DNA of 43,148 nt from Bacteroidales bacterium. GTDB lineage: Bacteria; Bacteroidota; Bacteroidia; Bacteroidales; Dysgonomonadaceae. The notes beneath the pieces are model-generated. The model was not told where the DNA came from, did no database searches, and saw only the letters and a list, made by a program, of their open reading frames with translations. The position numbers and the translations under genes are program-made. Within the stretch, counting starts at the first letter, position 1, and each line of letters starts with the position of its first letter. The stretch is taken from contig DUPB01000043.1 of assembly GCA_012838585.1 (NCBI GenBank), positions 1-43,148 on the forward strand, read 5' to 3'. This document shows positions 17,450 to 27,115 of this stretch, piece by piece.

Positions 17450-17457
17450 TAATTTTG
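17450..17457 (+). promoter_or_regulatory. Candidate -7 box for the GH2-GH51 operon
   Basis: TAATTTTG matches TAnnTTTG and lies 24 bases before the ATG at 17482. Its position argues against the TTG at 17455 as the GH2 start, since that codon overlaps the box. The -33 region is only T-rich (17421-17430). Confidence 0.55.
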
Positions 17458-17481
17458 TTAAGAATAATAAACCATAAACAG

Positions 17482-19977
17482 ATGCGGAGGAAATTTCAAT
17501 TATTGGCTGTGTTGCTGTTAGCTTGCTTCGCCCCCACGATAAGGGCGCAGGTCTCTTTTGGGTCGCCGGAGAAGATAAATAACGACTGGAGGTTCACGCT
17601 TAACGATGTGAAGGATGGGCAGGCTGTAGAGGTGAATCACACTCGTTGGCAACGTGTGATGCTGCCTCACGACTGGAGCGTGAAGGGGCAGTTAAGTCCC
17701 ACGCTGGCCAGTTGTACCGGTTACCTGCCGGGCGGGATAGCCTGGTACCGCAAGGATATACATGTCCCCGCGGAGAGACAGGGACAGCGGGTCTACCTCT
17801 ATTTCGAGGGGGTCTACAACCGTAGCGAGGTGTTCCTTAACGGCCAATCGTTGGGTAAACGTCCCAACGGCTATATTTCGTTCATGTTCGATGCCACGCC
17901 CCACGTGAAGTACGGGGAGGATAACGTGGTAGCCGTGCGGGTGGATCATAGTCGGTTCGCCGATTCCCGCTGGTACACCGGTTCGGGAATTTACCGCGAT
18001 GTCTGGCTGGTGTACGCCAACCCGATACATATCGCGCAATGGGGTGTGTATGCCTACCCCGAAGAGGTAAAGAACGGCTACAGGCTCAACGTGGAGGTCG
18101 AGGTGACCAACCACGAGACAGATCCCGCTTCCTTGACGGTACTCAACGAGTTGTTCTCGCCCGAAGGAAAGCTGGTCGCTAAAGAGAATCAGCGGATAAC
18201 GGTGCTGCCGGGTGACGGGAACAAGGTAATGACTGCCCTGTTCGTTAAAAAACCGCAGCTCTGGTTCCTTGAGGATCCTAACCTGTATGAGCTAAGGACG
18301 ACCGTGCTGAAAGGGAAGACGGAGGTTGACCGGACAACCACCCGTACCGGCTTTCGCACCTTCACCTTTAATCCGGATAAGGGTTTCGCACTCAACGGGG
18401 AGTGGATGAAAGTGAAGGGGGTATGTATCCACCATGATGCAGGGGTGTTAGGGTCGGCAGTCCCCAGAGCGGTGTGGCAGCGGCGGCTGCAGACCTTGAA
18501 AGAGATCGGGGTGAACGCGATACGGACAAGCCATAACCCGCAAGCGCCAGACTTGTACGAGTTGTGTGATGAGATGGGGATGCTGGTAATCAACGAGATG
18601 TACGACGAGTGGGTCTTTCCCAAGCGCAAGTGGTTAGAGGGTTGGAACGTGGGTACACCCGGCTACCAGGGGTCGTACGATATCTTCAAGGAGTGGAGCG
18701 AACTGGATTTGGCCGACCTGGTTAGGCGGGACCGGAACCATATTTCGGTGTTCGCCTGGAGCATCGGTAACGAGGTGGACTACCCGAACGACCCCTATTC
18801 GCACCCCATCCTCGGGGGAGAGAAAGCGGGGTTCACGCAGGCTACCTACGGGGGATATAACCCCGATGCACCCAACGCGATGGATTTGGGAGAGATTGCG
18901 AAGCGACTGGTCAACGTGGTGAAGCAGTACGATCGCTCCCGCCCCGTGACGGCGGGTCTGGCCGGCGTGGCTATGTCGAACGAGACGGAGTACCCGGGAG
19001 CGCTGGATATTGCCGGCTATAACTATACCGAGGAGAAGTATGATAGCGACCACCAAAAGTACCCCGATAGGGTGATTTACGGTAGCGAGAACAGGCACGA
19101 TATGGGTGCCTGGAAAGCGGTTCGTGACAAGGAGTTTATTTTCGGGCAGTTCCTCTGGACGGGTATCGATTACCTTGGCGAGTCGGGCAGGTGGCCCACC
19201 CGGGGTTTTTACTCGGGGTTGCTCGATTTCGGGGGCTTTATCAAGCCGAGGGGTTATTTCAGACAGTCGCTCTGGACCGACAAGCCGATGGCCTACCTGG
19301 GTACCTACCCCACGCCCGGGCGGGGTGCCCGGAGCCAATCGAGGGACGTGCTGTCGCAAACCGAAGCGGGGAGCACGGGCGACTACGTGGAGCGGGTACC
19401 CTCGATGGATGCGTGGCCCATCTGGAACTACCAGGAAGGGCAGTCCATCCGGGTGGTCTGTTACACCAACGCGGCCAAGGCCAAGCTGTTGCTTAACGGT
19501 CAAGAGGTGGGCGAAATAAAAGCGTACGACGACAACAGCGGTATCATCTTCTGGGATATCCCCTACAAGGCTGGCAAACTGGAAGTGGTGGGTATGAATG
19601 GGGATAACCAGCCTATCTCTGGATATACCATTCAGACATCGGGTCGCCCTTACGCGCTCACGGTGATCCATGCCGAAGAGCAGATCGACAAGGAGCGGGG
19701 ATTGGCCCACGTGGTGGTGCAGGTGGTGGATGAGAACGGCGTTCCGGTGATGCTGTCTGACGACGAGGTCACCTGCCGCGTATCCGGTCCTGCAAGGCTG
19801 CTTGGCCTGGAGGCAAGCAACAACACCGATATGAGCGATTATACCGACAACAGACACCGCGTCTATCACGGGCGCATCCTGGCCTACGTGGAGGCGACGG
19901 GAGACGAGGGGGAAATAGAGATCGGATTTACCTCTCCCTGGCTAAAACCGGCAACGGTCACGATCGCTGCTCAATGA
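17482..19977 (+). CDS. GH2 beta-galactosidase-like glycoside hydrolase
   Basis: 831 residues from the ATG at 17482 with a cleavable signal peptide (LLAVLLLACFAPTIRAQ). GH2 order: sugar-binding sandwich (INNDWRF.., LPHDWSV, VYLYFEGVYNRSEVFLNGQ), immunoglobulin-like domain, TIM barrel with MKVKGVCIHHDAGVLG and AIRTSHNPQ, acid/base Glu431 in WSIGNEVDY and nucleophile Glu536 in YGSEN, then WTGIDYLGE. C-terminal DUF4982-like and bacterial Ig-like domains follow. Beta-galactosidase is the commonest activity for this architecture, but arabinopyranosidase or glucuronidase variants exist. It is followed 71 bases later by GH51, implying arabinose/galactose side chains as substrate. Confidence 0.92.
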   Translation: MRRKFQLLAVLLLACFAPTIRAQVSFGSPEKINNDWRFTLNDVKDGQAVEVNHTRWQRVMLPHDWSVKGQLSPTLASCTGYLPGGIAWYRKDIHVPAERQGQRVYLYFEGVYNRSEVFLNGQSLGKRPNGYISFMFDATPHVKYGEDNVVAVRVDHSRFADSRWYTGSGIYRDVWLVYANPIHIAQWGVYAYPEEVKNGYRLNVEVEVTNHETDPASLTVLNELFSPEGKLVAKENQRITVLPGDGNKVMTALFVKKPQLWFLEDPNLYELRTTVLKGKTEVDRTTTRTGFRTFTFNPDKGFALNGEWMKVKGVCIHHDAGVLGSAVPRAVWQRRLQTLKEIGVNAIRTSHNPQAPDLYELCDEMGMLVINEMYDEWVFPKRKWLEGWNVGTPGYQGSYDIFKEWSELDLADLVRRDRNHISVFAWSIGNEVDYPNDPYSHPILGGEKAGFTQATYGGYNPDAPNAMDLGEIAKRLVNVVKQYDRSRPVTAGLAGVAMSNETEYPGALDIAGYNYTEEKYDSDHQKYPDRVIYGSENRHDMGAWKAVRDKEFIFGQFLWTGIDYLGESGRWPTRGFYSGLLDFGGFIKPRGYFRQSLWTDKPMAYLGTYPTPGRGARSQSRDVLSQTEAGSTGDYVERVPSMDAWPIWNYQEGQSIRVVCYTNAAKAKLLLNGQEVGEIKAYDDNSGIIFWDIPYKAGKLEVVGMNGDNQPISGYTIQTSGRPYALTVIHAEEQIDKERGLAHVVVQVVDENGVPVMLSDDEVTCRVSGPARLLGLEASNNTDMSDYTDNRHRVYHGRILAYVEATGDEGEIEIGFTSPWLKPATVTIAAQ

Positions 19978-20048
19978 AATTTACGCCAGAAAAGGCAATG
20001 AGTTGAAACAGTTACATGCGAAAGTTCAATAAAGATAAAAATAATCGT

Positions 20049-21590
20049 ATGAAGAGAGTAAAAACGTATGTATGGATCGCGGCTTTAATGATGATAGGTC
20101 TCTCCGCGACCGCGCAAAACCGACTGATTATCGAGGCGGATAGGGGTGAGTATACCATTAACCGCCATATTTACGGCCATTTCTCCGAACACCTGGGTCG
20201 CTGCATCTACGGTGGCTATTGGGTGGGGGAGGATTCCGATATACCCAATACCCGGGGGATTCGGAACGATGTCGTTCAAGCGCTCAAAGATATACGTATC
20301 CCTAACCTGCGGTGGCCCGGTGGCTGTTTTGCCGATGAGTACCACTGGATGGACGGCATAGGTCCCCGGGAGAAACGGCCCAAGATGATCAACACGCACT
20401 GGGGTGGGGTGGTGGAAGACAACAGTTTTGGTACGCACGAGTTTTTAGACCTGTGCGAGCAGTTGGACACGGAACCCTATATCACCGCGAACGTGGGCAG
20501 CGGCACCGTGGAGGAGATGTCGAAGTGGGTCGAGTACATTACCTTCGACGGCGAGAGCCCGATGGCGAACCTGCGTCGAGAGAACGGGCGCGATGAACCG
20601 TGGAAGGTCAAGTTTTGGGGCATTGGGAACGAGAACTGGGGGTGCGGCGGCAACATGACGCCCGACTATTACGCCGATCTCTACCGCCACTACGCCACGT
20701 ATACCCGCGATTACGGTGGCAACCGCCTTTACCGGATCGCTTGCGGTGCCAACGGTGGGGACTACAACTGGACGGAGACCGTGATGAAGAACGCTGGTCG
20801 CCATATGCAAGGACTGTCGCTGCACTACTACACGGTGCCCAAGCACTGGGGCGATAAGGGGTCGGCGACCGACTTCAACGAGCAGGAGTACTTTACCACC
20901 ATCGAAAAGACGCTCTACATGAAGGAGCTGATCGCTAAACACGCCGAGGTCATGGATCGGTACGACCCCCAGAAGCGGGTGGGGATGATTATCGACGAGT
21001 GGGGAACGTGGTATAACGTGGAGCCCGGGACCAACCCCGGCTTCCTGTACCAGCAAAACACCCTACGCGATGCCATCGTGGCCGGTATCAACCTGAACCT
21101 GTTCAACGCGCGGTGCGATCGCGTTCAGATGGCCAACCTGGCGCAGACGGTGAACGTGCTGCAGTCCGTGGTGCTGACCGATGAGGAGAAGATGATCTTG
21201 ACCCCCACCTATTGGGTGTTTTACCTCTATAAGGTACATCAAGACGCAACCCTGCTGCCGGTTTCGCTGACGAGCACGAAGTACCGATACGGCGATAGGG
21301 AGTTCGACGCGGTAAGCGTTTCCGCTTCAAAGGATGCAGAGGGTAAAATCCATATCACGTTGGTCAATGCCGACCCGAATAATGAACAACGTGTGGATAC
21401 ACGACTGGTGGGAGCGTCGGTCAGCAAGGTGAGGGGGAAGGTGCTTACCTCTGGCAAGATAAACGATTATAACAGTTTCGAGGAGCCCTCTAAGGTGACG
21501 GTGAGTGATTTTAACGGGGCCACCCTAAGTTGCGACAACCTAACGGTAACGCTGCCGCCAAAATCGCTGGTGCTGGTGGAACTGCGATAG
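20049..21590 (+). CDS. GH51 alpha-L-arabinofuranosidase, exported
   Basis: 513 residues from the ATG at 20049; an upstream ATG at 20016 adds a charged leader without function. The shorter start has the recurrent context AATAATCGTATGAA and leads straight into a signal peptide ([20 protein letters not shown]). GH51 barrel: [33 protein letters not shown], acid/base Glu195 in [11 protein letters not shown] and nucleophile Glu317 in IIDEWGTWY; a C-terminal beta-sandwich closes it. It removes alpha-L-arabinofuranose from arabinan, arabinoxylan or arabinogalactan. Second gene of the GH2-GH51 operon, ending 15 bases from the convergent AraC gene. Confidence 0.95.
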   Translation: MKRVKTYVWIAALMMIGLSATAQNRLIIEADRGEYTINRHIYGHFSEHLGRCIYGGYWVGEDSDIPNTRGIRNDVVQALKDIRIPNLRWPGGCFADEYHWMDGIGPREKRPKMINTHWGGVVEDNSFGTHEFLDLCEQLDTEPYITANVGSGTVEEMSKWVEYITFDGESPMANLRRENGRDEPWKVKFWGIGNENWGCGGNMTPDYYADLYRHYATYTRDYGGNRLYRIACGANGGDYNWTETVMKNAGRHMQGLSLHYYTVPKHWGDKGSATDFNEQEYFTTIEKTLYMKELIAKHAEVMDRYDPQKRVGMIIDEWGTWYNVEPGTNPGFLYQQNTLRDAIVAGINLNLFNARCDRVQMANLAQTVNVLQSVVLTDEEKMILTPTYWVFYLYKVHQDATLLPVSLTSTKYRYGDREFDAVSVSASKDAEGKIHITLVNADPNNEQRVDTRLVGASVSKVRGKVLTSGKINDYNSFEEPSKVTVSDFNGATLSCDNLTVTLPPKSLVLVELR

Positions 21591-21605
21591 CCGGTTTCTC
21601 ACGGA

Positions 21606-22499
21606 TTACACCTTTCCCAGGTTTCGGTATTCTAACGGGGTATACCCAACTTTTTTCTTGAAGAAGGAGAGGAAATATTCGTAGGAGCTGAAGTTCAACT
21701 TGTAGGCAATCTCTTTAATGGAGAGTTGGGTTTCGGCCAACATCTCTCTTGCTGCCCTTAGCTTTAGCTCTTGAAAATATTGCGCCGGGGCATACCCCGT
21801 GTACTCCTTGAAGTCCTTTCTAAACAGAGAGTAGCTAATCCCCAAGCTGGTCGCGATCCCCTTGATATCAATGTTCCTATGGATGTTTTCGGCCATGATG
21901 ATTTTGGCGCGTTCAATTTTTTGGGAGGAGTCTTTGGTTTCGAAGTTCTTGTTTTGAGCCAGACACAAGAGCATGCCCAATATATTGACCACTATTCCTG
22001 CCAGGTGTTGTTGGGAGGCACCCTTCTCTTCCTTGGCCACACGAATGGCCGTGGAGAAAAGGGTCACGAGGTCTTCGTTAACGCCTACTTTCAGAACTTG
22101 GTTCTCGGGTGAGATAAACCCGTTTGACACGATCTTGTCGATGATCTCTCCGTTAAAGCCAATGTAGTACTCGTTCCACCCCGTATCCTTAAAAGGGGCG
22201 TAGGTGTGCCATTGTCCCGGAAACAGCAGGATGGCCATCCCCTTGACGATGGTCGTTTTTTTCGTGGAATCGGATTGGAAATAACCTTTCCCTTTGCTGA
22301 TGTAGAGGATTTGGTATTCCGATAATATCCTTCCTTTATCGGGTTTGAAGTAGTAGCTCTTGGGGTGCTCGGTGGATGGGTATAGGCTATTCTGTGCGAC
22401 AGGCTGAAAGCCAACTGTATTGACGGTTAAGCCGAATTTTTTATCTCTCTCATTGACCAGCAGGTATTTGATGTCTATGCCGAGATCGTTGTACCTCAT
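21606..22499 (-). CDS. AraC-family transcriptional regulator
   Basis: 297 residues. The N-terminal half is a cupin-like ligand-binding/dimer domain (GRILSEYQILYISKGKGYFQ.., AILLFPGQWHTYAPF). The C-terminal ~100 residues are a double helix-turn-helix: NIDIKGIATSLGISYSLFRKDFKEYTGYAPAQYFQELKL, then SIKEIAYKLNFSSYEYFLSFFKKKVGYTPLEYR, a complete AraC signature. It probably senses a sugar released by the neighbouring enzymes and activates one or both flanking units: the convergent GH2-GH51 operon and the divergent GH141-like gene. Copies of TTTCACG in its upstream region are candidate sites. Confidence 0.93.
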   Translation of the reverse strand: MRYNDLGIDIKYLLVNERDKKFGLTVNTVGFQPVAQNSLYPSTEHPKSYYFKPDKGRILSEYQILYISKGKGYFQSDSTKKTTIVKGMAILLFPGQWHTYAPFKDTGWNEYYIGFNGEIIDKIVSNGFISPENQVLKVGVNEDLVTLFSTAIRVAKEEKGASQQHLAGIVVNILGMLLCLAQNKNFETKDSSQKIERAKIIMAENIHRNIDIKGIATSLGISYSLFRKDFKEYTGYAPAQYFQELKLRAAREMLAETQLSIKEIAYKLNFSSYEYFLSFFKKKVGYTPLEYRNLGKV

Positions 22500-22511
22500 A
22501 TACGTTTAGTT

Positions 22512-22645
22512 TTTCACGTTTGTCACGAAAGTGGCTGTAAATATAAGAAAAAAAATCGAAAGTATAACACGGTTTCTTAATATACTTGAAAATATCATGT
22601 GAAACTTTTTGTATCTTTGACTTCAATAATTGATCCACCGTGAAA
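22512..22645. promoter_or_regulatory. Candidate AraC-regulator sites in the divergent promoter region
   Basis: TTTCACG (22512-22518) and its reverse complement CGTGAAA (22639-22645) flank the intergenic region, with a near copy TGTGAAA at 22599-22605 and TCACGAAA at 22523-22530. The spread of copies around both starts is what an autoregulated divergent AraC system would show, but seven-base matches in a short region may be chance. Confidence 0.3.
22612..22619 (+). promoter_or_regulatory. Candidate -7 box for the GH141-like gene
   Basis: TATCTTTG matches TAnnTTTG exactly. A TTG at 22586-22588 is a possible -33 element with slightly long spacing. It lies 60 bases before the preferred ATG at 22680. 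Confidence 0.55.
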
Positions 22646-22679
22646 TATGATCATGTTACAAACTGTAAAACATACAGCC

Positions 22680-24695
22680 ATGACAAATAAAACTTCCCCT
22701 TTGTTTTTTCCTGTATATCTCATCCTGATGCTTCTTTTTAGCGCTTGCGCTCAGCATGTGTCGTTGTACGTCTCTCCCACGGGAGATGATGCCAACGTGG
22801 GAACCAAGGGGCAGCCACTGAGGAGTTTGGAGGGGGCAAGAAAGGCTGTGCGGGTTGTCTTAAAGGAAAAGCCGGGAGCCACCGTCACGGTCTACCTGTC
22901 CGGGGGGATATATCCGGTTACCCAACCCGTTAAGTTCAATGGCGAAGATTCAGGGAGCGAATCATCACCGGTGACCTATAAGGCTATGAAAGGCGAAACT
23001 CCCCTCTTCTCCGGTAGCAAACCCATTGGCCAATGGGAGCTAGCCGATACTGATAGCCTGTATGACAGGCTTAAGGGTACGATGCGTGGAAAAGTGTTCA
23101 TCGCTGATTTGCCGAAAAACGACATTCTCGACTATGGGGACCCTGCTGACGCGGGTAAAAGGCCCGAGTTGGTATGTAACGGGGAGTTACAGATGTTGGC
23201 CCGGTGGCCGAACGAGGGTTTTGTTACATCGGGCAAGGCGATGGGAAAGACGCCAACTCCTCCCAACTACATGGGTACGTCCGGTACCAGGGAAGGTGTG
23301 TTTGAATATATCGATGCTTATCAGGACCGATGGGCGGGAGAAACCGATATTCGCTTAGGTGGTTATTGGTTTTGGGATTGGAGTGAAGAGCACCAAAGGG
23401 TGGAAAAGTGGGATTCTTCTTCACGTACCGTACATATCCAGGAACCTTACCACCCGTTTGGATATAAGGATAGCCTCAACTATTTTGGGTTCAACCTCTT
23501 TTGCGAGCTGGATCAACCCGGTGAATGGTACCTCGACAGAGAGAAGGGGAAACTGTATTGGTATCCTCCCGAAGGGATCGACCCGAAATCGGCGAATGCC
23601 ACCTTAACCTATTTCAGCGATCCATACATGATCGAGTTGGAGGATTGCGCTCACGTGAGGTTCGAAGGGCTCACCTTTATGGAGGGTAGGGGGTCGGCAA
23701 TCCTGATACGGGACGGTGAGAACAACCTGCTGTCAGGATGCCGTGTGCTGCGTTTCGGGGAAGATGGCATCCATATTCAGAATGGCAGGGGACACGGCGT
23801 GACCGGCTGCTACCTTTCATCATTCGGGCACGGGGGCATGAAAATCAAAGGTGGCGATCGGAAGACGCTTGAACCCGCGGGACATTTCGTAGAGCACACG
23901 GTTATCGAGCATTTTTCACTCTTCAAGCGCACTTATCAACCTGCCATCCATCTCGACGGTTGCGGTATACGCGTGGCGAATAATCGTTTTAGCCACTCTT
24001 CGTCTTCGGCCATGAGGCTCGAGGGAAACGATTTTATCATCGAGTACAATGAAATTGCCCATGTCGTGAATGAGTCCGATGATCAGGGGGGACTGGACAT
24101 GTGGAACAACCCCTCTTACCGGGGCAATATCATACGCTACAACCGTTGGTCAGATATACAGGGCGGCACCAACCACGGTGCTGCCGGTGTTAGGCTGGAC
24201 GACATGATATCAGGCGTATTGGTTTATGGGAATCTTTTTGAGCGGTGCGGCTCCCTGGACTTCGGTGGTGTACAAATACATGGTGGAAAAGACAATATCA
24301 TCGACAACAATATCTTTTTCCAGTGTCCTTACGGGGTCTCATTTACGCTTTGGGACAAAGAACGGTGGCTGGCCAGGCTGGATGCTCCCGAAACACAAAG
24401 CAAATTGTATAAAGAGGTGGATATAAATTCCTCCCTTTACCGGGAAAAATACCCGAGGTTGCAACAGTTACGAGAGGACGTGGATGTGAACACCATCACG
24501 AACAATCTGATCATCGATGCCCATGAGAATTTCTTGCGCATCAATGATACCCAAAATGTGGCAAACAACGTGTCGTTAAAGTCCGAGGGGAAAAAACCGG
24601 AAGCGTTCTGCACGAAAGAGGTGACGGAAAAGTATGGCCTGCAGCCCATCCCGGTTGATGCAATGGGACCCAAAAACAATCCATGGTTGAAGTGA
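22680..24695 (+). CDS. Right-handed beta-helix glycan enzyme, GH141-like lipoprotein
   Basis: 671 residues from the ATG at 22680, which directly precedes a lipoprotein signal (MLLFSAC, Cys23). An ATG at 22647 gives eleven extra residues. The mature start VSLYVSPTGDDANVGTKGQPLRSLEGARKAV is the usual opening of secreted beta-helix enzymes of this type, and many helix turns follow (VRFEGLTFMEGRGSAILIRDGENNLLSGC, NNRFSHSSSSAMRLEGNDFIIEYNEI, DNIIDNNIFFQ). Size and layout resemble GH141, which includes an alpha-L-fucosidase acting on rhamnogalacturonan II and a xylanase. A polysaccharide lyase of beta-helix type is the alternative. It is divergent from the AraC regulator and probably controlled by it. 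Confidence 0.75.
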   Translation: MTNKTSPLFFPVYLILMLLFSACAQHVSLYVSPTGDDANVGTKGQPLRSLEGARKAVRVVLKEKPGATVTVYLSGGIYPVTQPVKFNGEDSGSESSPVTYKAMKGETPLFSGSKPIGQWELADTDSLYDRLKGTMRGKVFIADLPKNDILDYGDPADAGKRPELVCNGELQMLARWPNEGFVTSGKAMGKTPTPPNYMGTSGTREGVFEYIDAYQDRWAGETDIRLGGYWFWDWSEEHQRVEKWDSSSRTVHIQEPYHPFGYKDSLNYFGFNLFCELDQPGEWYLDREKGKLYWYPPEGIDPKSANATLTYFSDPYMIELEDCAHVRFEGLTFMEGRGSAILIRDGENNLLSGCRVLRFGEDGIHIQNGRGHGVTGCYLSSFGHGGMKIKGGDRKTLEPAGHFVEHTVIEHFSLFKRTYQPAIHLDGCGIRVANNRFSHSSSSAMRLEGNDFIIEYNEIAHVVNESDDQGGLDMWNNPSYRGNIIRYNRWSDIQGGTNHGAAGVRLDDMISGVLVYGNLFERCGSLDFGGVQIHGGKDNIIDNNIFFQCPYGVSFTLWDKERWLARLDAPETQSKLYKEVDINSSLYREKYPRLQQLREDVDVNTITNNLIIDAHENFLRINDTQNVANNVSLKSEGKKPEAFCTKEVTEKYGLQPIPVDAMGPKNNPWLK

Positions 24696-24760
24696 CCCCC
24701 ATGCGTTTCGTGAAAACAGGTGCTTTACCACAATACCGGATGAAATAGTAGACTGAAGTG

Positions 24761-24780
24761 ACACCTTTTTAGGTGTTTTA
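24761..24780 (+). terminator. Intrinsic terminator after the GH141-like gene
   Basis: ACACCT (24761-24766) pairs with AGGTGT (24771-24776) around TTTT, followed by TTTTA. It lies 66 bases after the GH141-like stop and 19 before the next start. The stem is short, so read-through into the esterase gene is possible. Confidence 0.55.
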
Positions 24781-24798
24781 AGATAATGGGATTTTAAA

Positions 24799-26790
24799 AT
24801 GGATATTATGGTTACCTGCAAAAAGAAATTATGGATTTTGTTGTTATTGTTGGTTAATTTGCCCTTGACGCTCGGCGGATCAGCGTCTGATTCAGACAAC
24901 CCGGCTTTGCCCCGCGTGCTGCTAATAGGAGATTCAATATCAATGGGCTACACGGATGATGTGCGTGAAATGTTGAAGGGAATAGCGAATGTGCATCGAC
25001 CTCCGCTCAACTGCATGTATTCAGCCTATGTCGCGGAAAATATCGAGAAGTGGTTGGCTAAAGGCAAATGGGATGTTGTTCATTTTAACGCGGGAATATG
25101 GGACTGCCATTTTCTTGATAAAAACGGTGAAATCGTTTTCGGTGTAGGGGAGGACTCCGTTAGTGACCCCTCTAAGTATAAACAACAAGTAAATAAAATA
25201 TTAACAGGTGTTGGTAGGGACGCCACCGGACACCCCTCAAAAGTTGATCGAATACGAACCTCATTTGAAGAATACGAGAAAAATCTTGCCATTATTCTTG
25301 ATGCAATTATCGCGGCGGGTGCCAGACCTGTTTTTGCCACCACCACCATGGTGCCACGCTGGAATAGTACACAGCGTGCTCATTTGCTTCGTCTTAATGA
25401 GATTGCCATTGATTTGATGACTCGCCGGCAGGTTCAAGTGAATGATTTGTATACCTATTCTCTCCCTAACCTGGAAGAGTGGCAGGCGGAGGATCGTGCG
25501 CATTTCACCCCGTTAGGCTATAAACATCTAGCCAAACAGGTTTCGGAGGAGGTACTAAAAGCGTTAAACTCGGAAGCCAAAATTCTGGATTGGAAGCCAG
25601 TACAAACATCCCAAGAGACGATAGGTAGCAGAGAGGTTGCTCGTTATGAGCATGAGTGCCTTAAACGATGGGGGTACGTGCAACCGCACAACGAGTTTTT
25701 TTATGTTATGAAACCCAATCGGTCGCTTGCCAAGAACCCCTTGGTGGTGTTTTTGCATAGCGCGGGGGGGAATGCAGCGTCAGAACTGGAGGGGAATGTT
25801 AATCGTGTTGAGGGCTATGGTGAAGAGTTTGTCGGGCTGTTGTTGAATAGCCCCTTAGCCCTTGATGAATATCCGGAAGAGATGGTTGATTACGATTGGT
25901 GGTGGGGAGCCAAGGCTATAGAAAAGCACCCTGCGCAATATCTCCAAAAAATGACACCCATCGAAAATCGTCTGCTTGAAACTGTTGAGTGGGTCATTCA
26001 AAACTATAATATTGACCGTAACAGGGTCTATTTAAGGGGGATATCAATGGGCGGTTCAGGTGCGCTTGGTATCGGTCTCGCACACGGGGATATTTTTGCC
26101 GCGTTACAGGCTGAGGTGTTCGCGGGTGTGGAGCATGCCATGTATCGGCTACAAGATAATACTTTTGATCCCCCTTACTTGTCGATGATCTTTTCTCACC
26201 TTGACCCATGGTCAAAAGGTGCGGAACAGCTGTTGGAAAAAATCTCAACAGAACAGTTGGGCGCAAGTTACGCGTGGGATATTTACGGACATGATCACAG
26301 GGCTCACCACCAGCATGCCAATCAGTTTGTAGTAAACTTTCCATGGCTCTCAATTCGTCGTGATCAAGCCTACCCGGTATTTATGAACGCATCCAGTGAT
26401 GATACTTATCCCGGTCATATGGGTAAAGAACCGGATCAAAAGGGGCAGAAAAATGCCTTTTTTCGCTGGAGTGTATTGGAAGATACTGCCGACAGATTTG
26501 TTATTGAGCTTAGATTGGCCAATCAATTGCGGTTTATGAGGGATTACCCCTCTTCAGAGGAGCTGAGCCAATTGCAGGTGCCAATAACTGCTGATGTGAC
26601 GTTACGCCGATTGCAGCATTTTAAAGTTCTTGATAACTTGAACACTTCTTATTTATGGGTCATCGAAAGAGAAGGAAGTATGCAGTCAAGCGGTCAAATA
26701 TCACCCAACGATAAAGGACTTTTAACCGTTGAAAACGTGAAAATAGGCTTGACTCCCACACGATTAATGATTACAGAGATTGTAAACTAA
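24799..26790 (+). CDS. Two-domain esterase: SGNH hydrolase fused to an alpha/beta hydrolase
   Basis: 663 residues with a signal peptide (KKLWILLLLLVNLPLTLGG); start at 24799 or the next ATG at 24808. Residues about 38-255 are an SGNH/GDSL hydrolase: GDSI with Ser46, a HFNAGIWD block near 95-102 and the Asp232-x-x-His235 pair in DRAHFTPLGY. Residues about 290-520 are an alpha/beta hydrolase of the esterase/PHB-depolymerase kind: VVFLHSAGG oxyanion region, nucleophile Ser416 in GISMGG, and a histidine cluster YGHDHRAHH. The last ~140 residues look like a beta domain. Such enzymes deacetylate or de-esterify plant glycans. Composition is visibly more A/T-rich than the genes before it. Confidence 0.8.
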   Translation: MDIMVTCKKKLWILLLLLVNLPLTLGGSASDSDNPALPRVLLIGDSISMGYTDDVREMLKGIANVHRPPLNCMYSAYVAENIEKWLAKGKWDVVHFNAGIWDCHFLDKNGEIVFGVGEDSVSDPSKYKQQVNKILTGVGRDATGHPSKVDRIRTSFEEYEKNLAIILDAIIAAGARPVFATTTMVPRWNSTQRAHLLRLNEIAIDLMTRRQVQVNDLYTYSLPNLEEWQAEDRAHFTPLGYKHLAKQVSEEVLKALNSEAKILDWKPVQTSQETIGSREVARYEHECLKRWGYVQPHNEFFYVMKPNRSLAKNPLVVFLHSAGGNAASELEGNVNRVEGYGEEFVGLLLNSPLALDEYPEEMVDYDWWWGAKAIEKHPAQYLQKMTPIENRLLETVEWVIQNYNIDRNRVYLRGISMGGSGALGIGLAHGDIFAALQAEVFAGVEHAMYRLQDNTFDPPYLSMIFSHLDPWSKGAEQLLEKISTEQLGASYAWDIYGHDHRAHHQHANQFVVNFPWLSIRRDQAYPVFMNASSDDTYPGHMGKEPDQKGQKNAFFRWSVLEDTADRFVIELRLANQLRFMRDYPSSEELSQLQVPITADVTLRRLQHFKVLDNLNTSYLWVIEREGSMQSSGQISPNDKGLLTVENVKIGLTPTRLMITEIVN

Positions 26791-27115
26791 ACTGTCTCTG
26801 CTTCCATCACGTTAACCCTTGTTGATTTTAGTGCATCGATAAAGAAATAATCTGATATTTATTGTTCGAGCTTGATTTATTGTTAACCGGCTGTTTTGTA
26901 GCCATATAACAAGGTGCGTTTAAATAATTAAGTTTATTTAACAGAAAATTTAACTTTTATATGGTCTGAAAATGAAAATTAATGATTTAATTTGAAAAGT
27001 TTCATTTTGGTTTTTGTTTTTTCTGTTTTCTGGGCTTTTTGGCTTTTTGGCTTTTTGACTTTTTGACTTTTTGATTATCATGAAGGTGAAGTGTCACGGT
27101 AAAGATAACTAAACT
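26791..27115. other. A/T-rich noncoding region before the sugar-phosphate gene cluster
   Basis: About 325 bases without a gene, strongly A/T-rich, ending in an eight-base tandem repeat (27033-27072) just ahead of the first gene of the plus-strand cluster. It must hold the promoter of that cluster, but I find no clean TAnnTTTG box; TTTAATTTG at 26987-26995 is the nearest. Confidence 0.6.
27033..27072 (+). repeat. 8-base tandem repeat, five units (GGCTTTTT/GACTTTTT)
   Basis: Three exact GGCTTTTT units followed by two exact GACTTTTT units and a partial unit. It lies 44 bases before the ATG of the SIS-domain gene, in the presumed leader. Units of eight bases at this place could vary in number and change promoter spacing or leader structure. 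Confidence 0.9.

Noticed and set aside
18634-19869. Long minus-strand open frame (about 411 codons) opposite the GH2 gene
   Set aside because: It lies wholly inside the GH2 coding region, shows no family motif, and is rich in His, Arg and Val as expected from the antisense of G/C-rich coding DNA.
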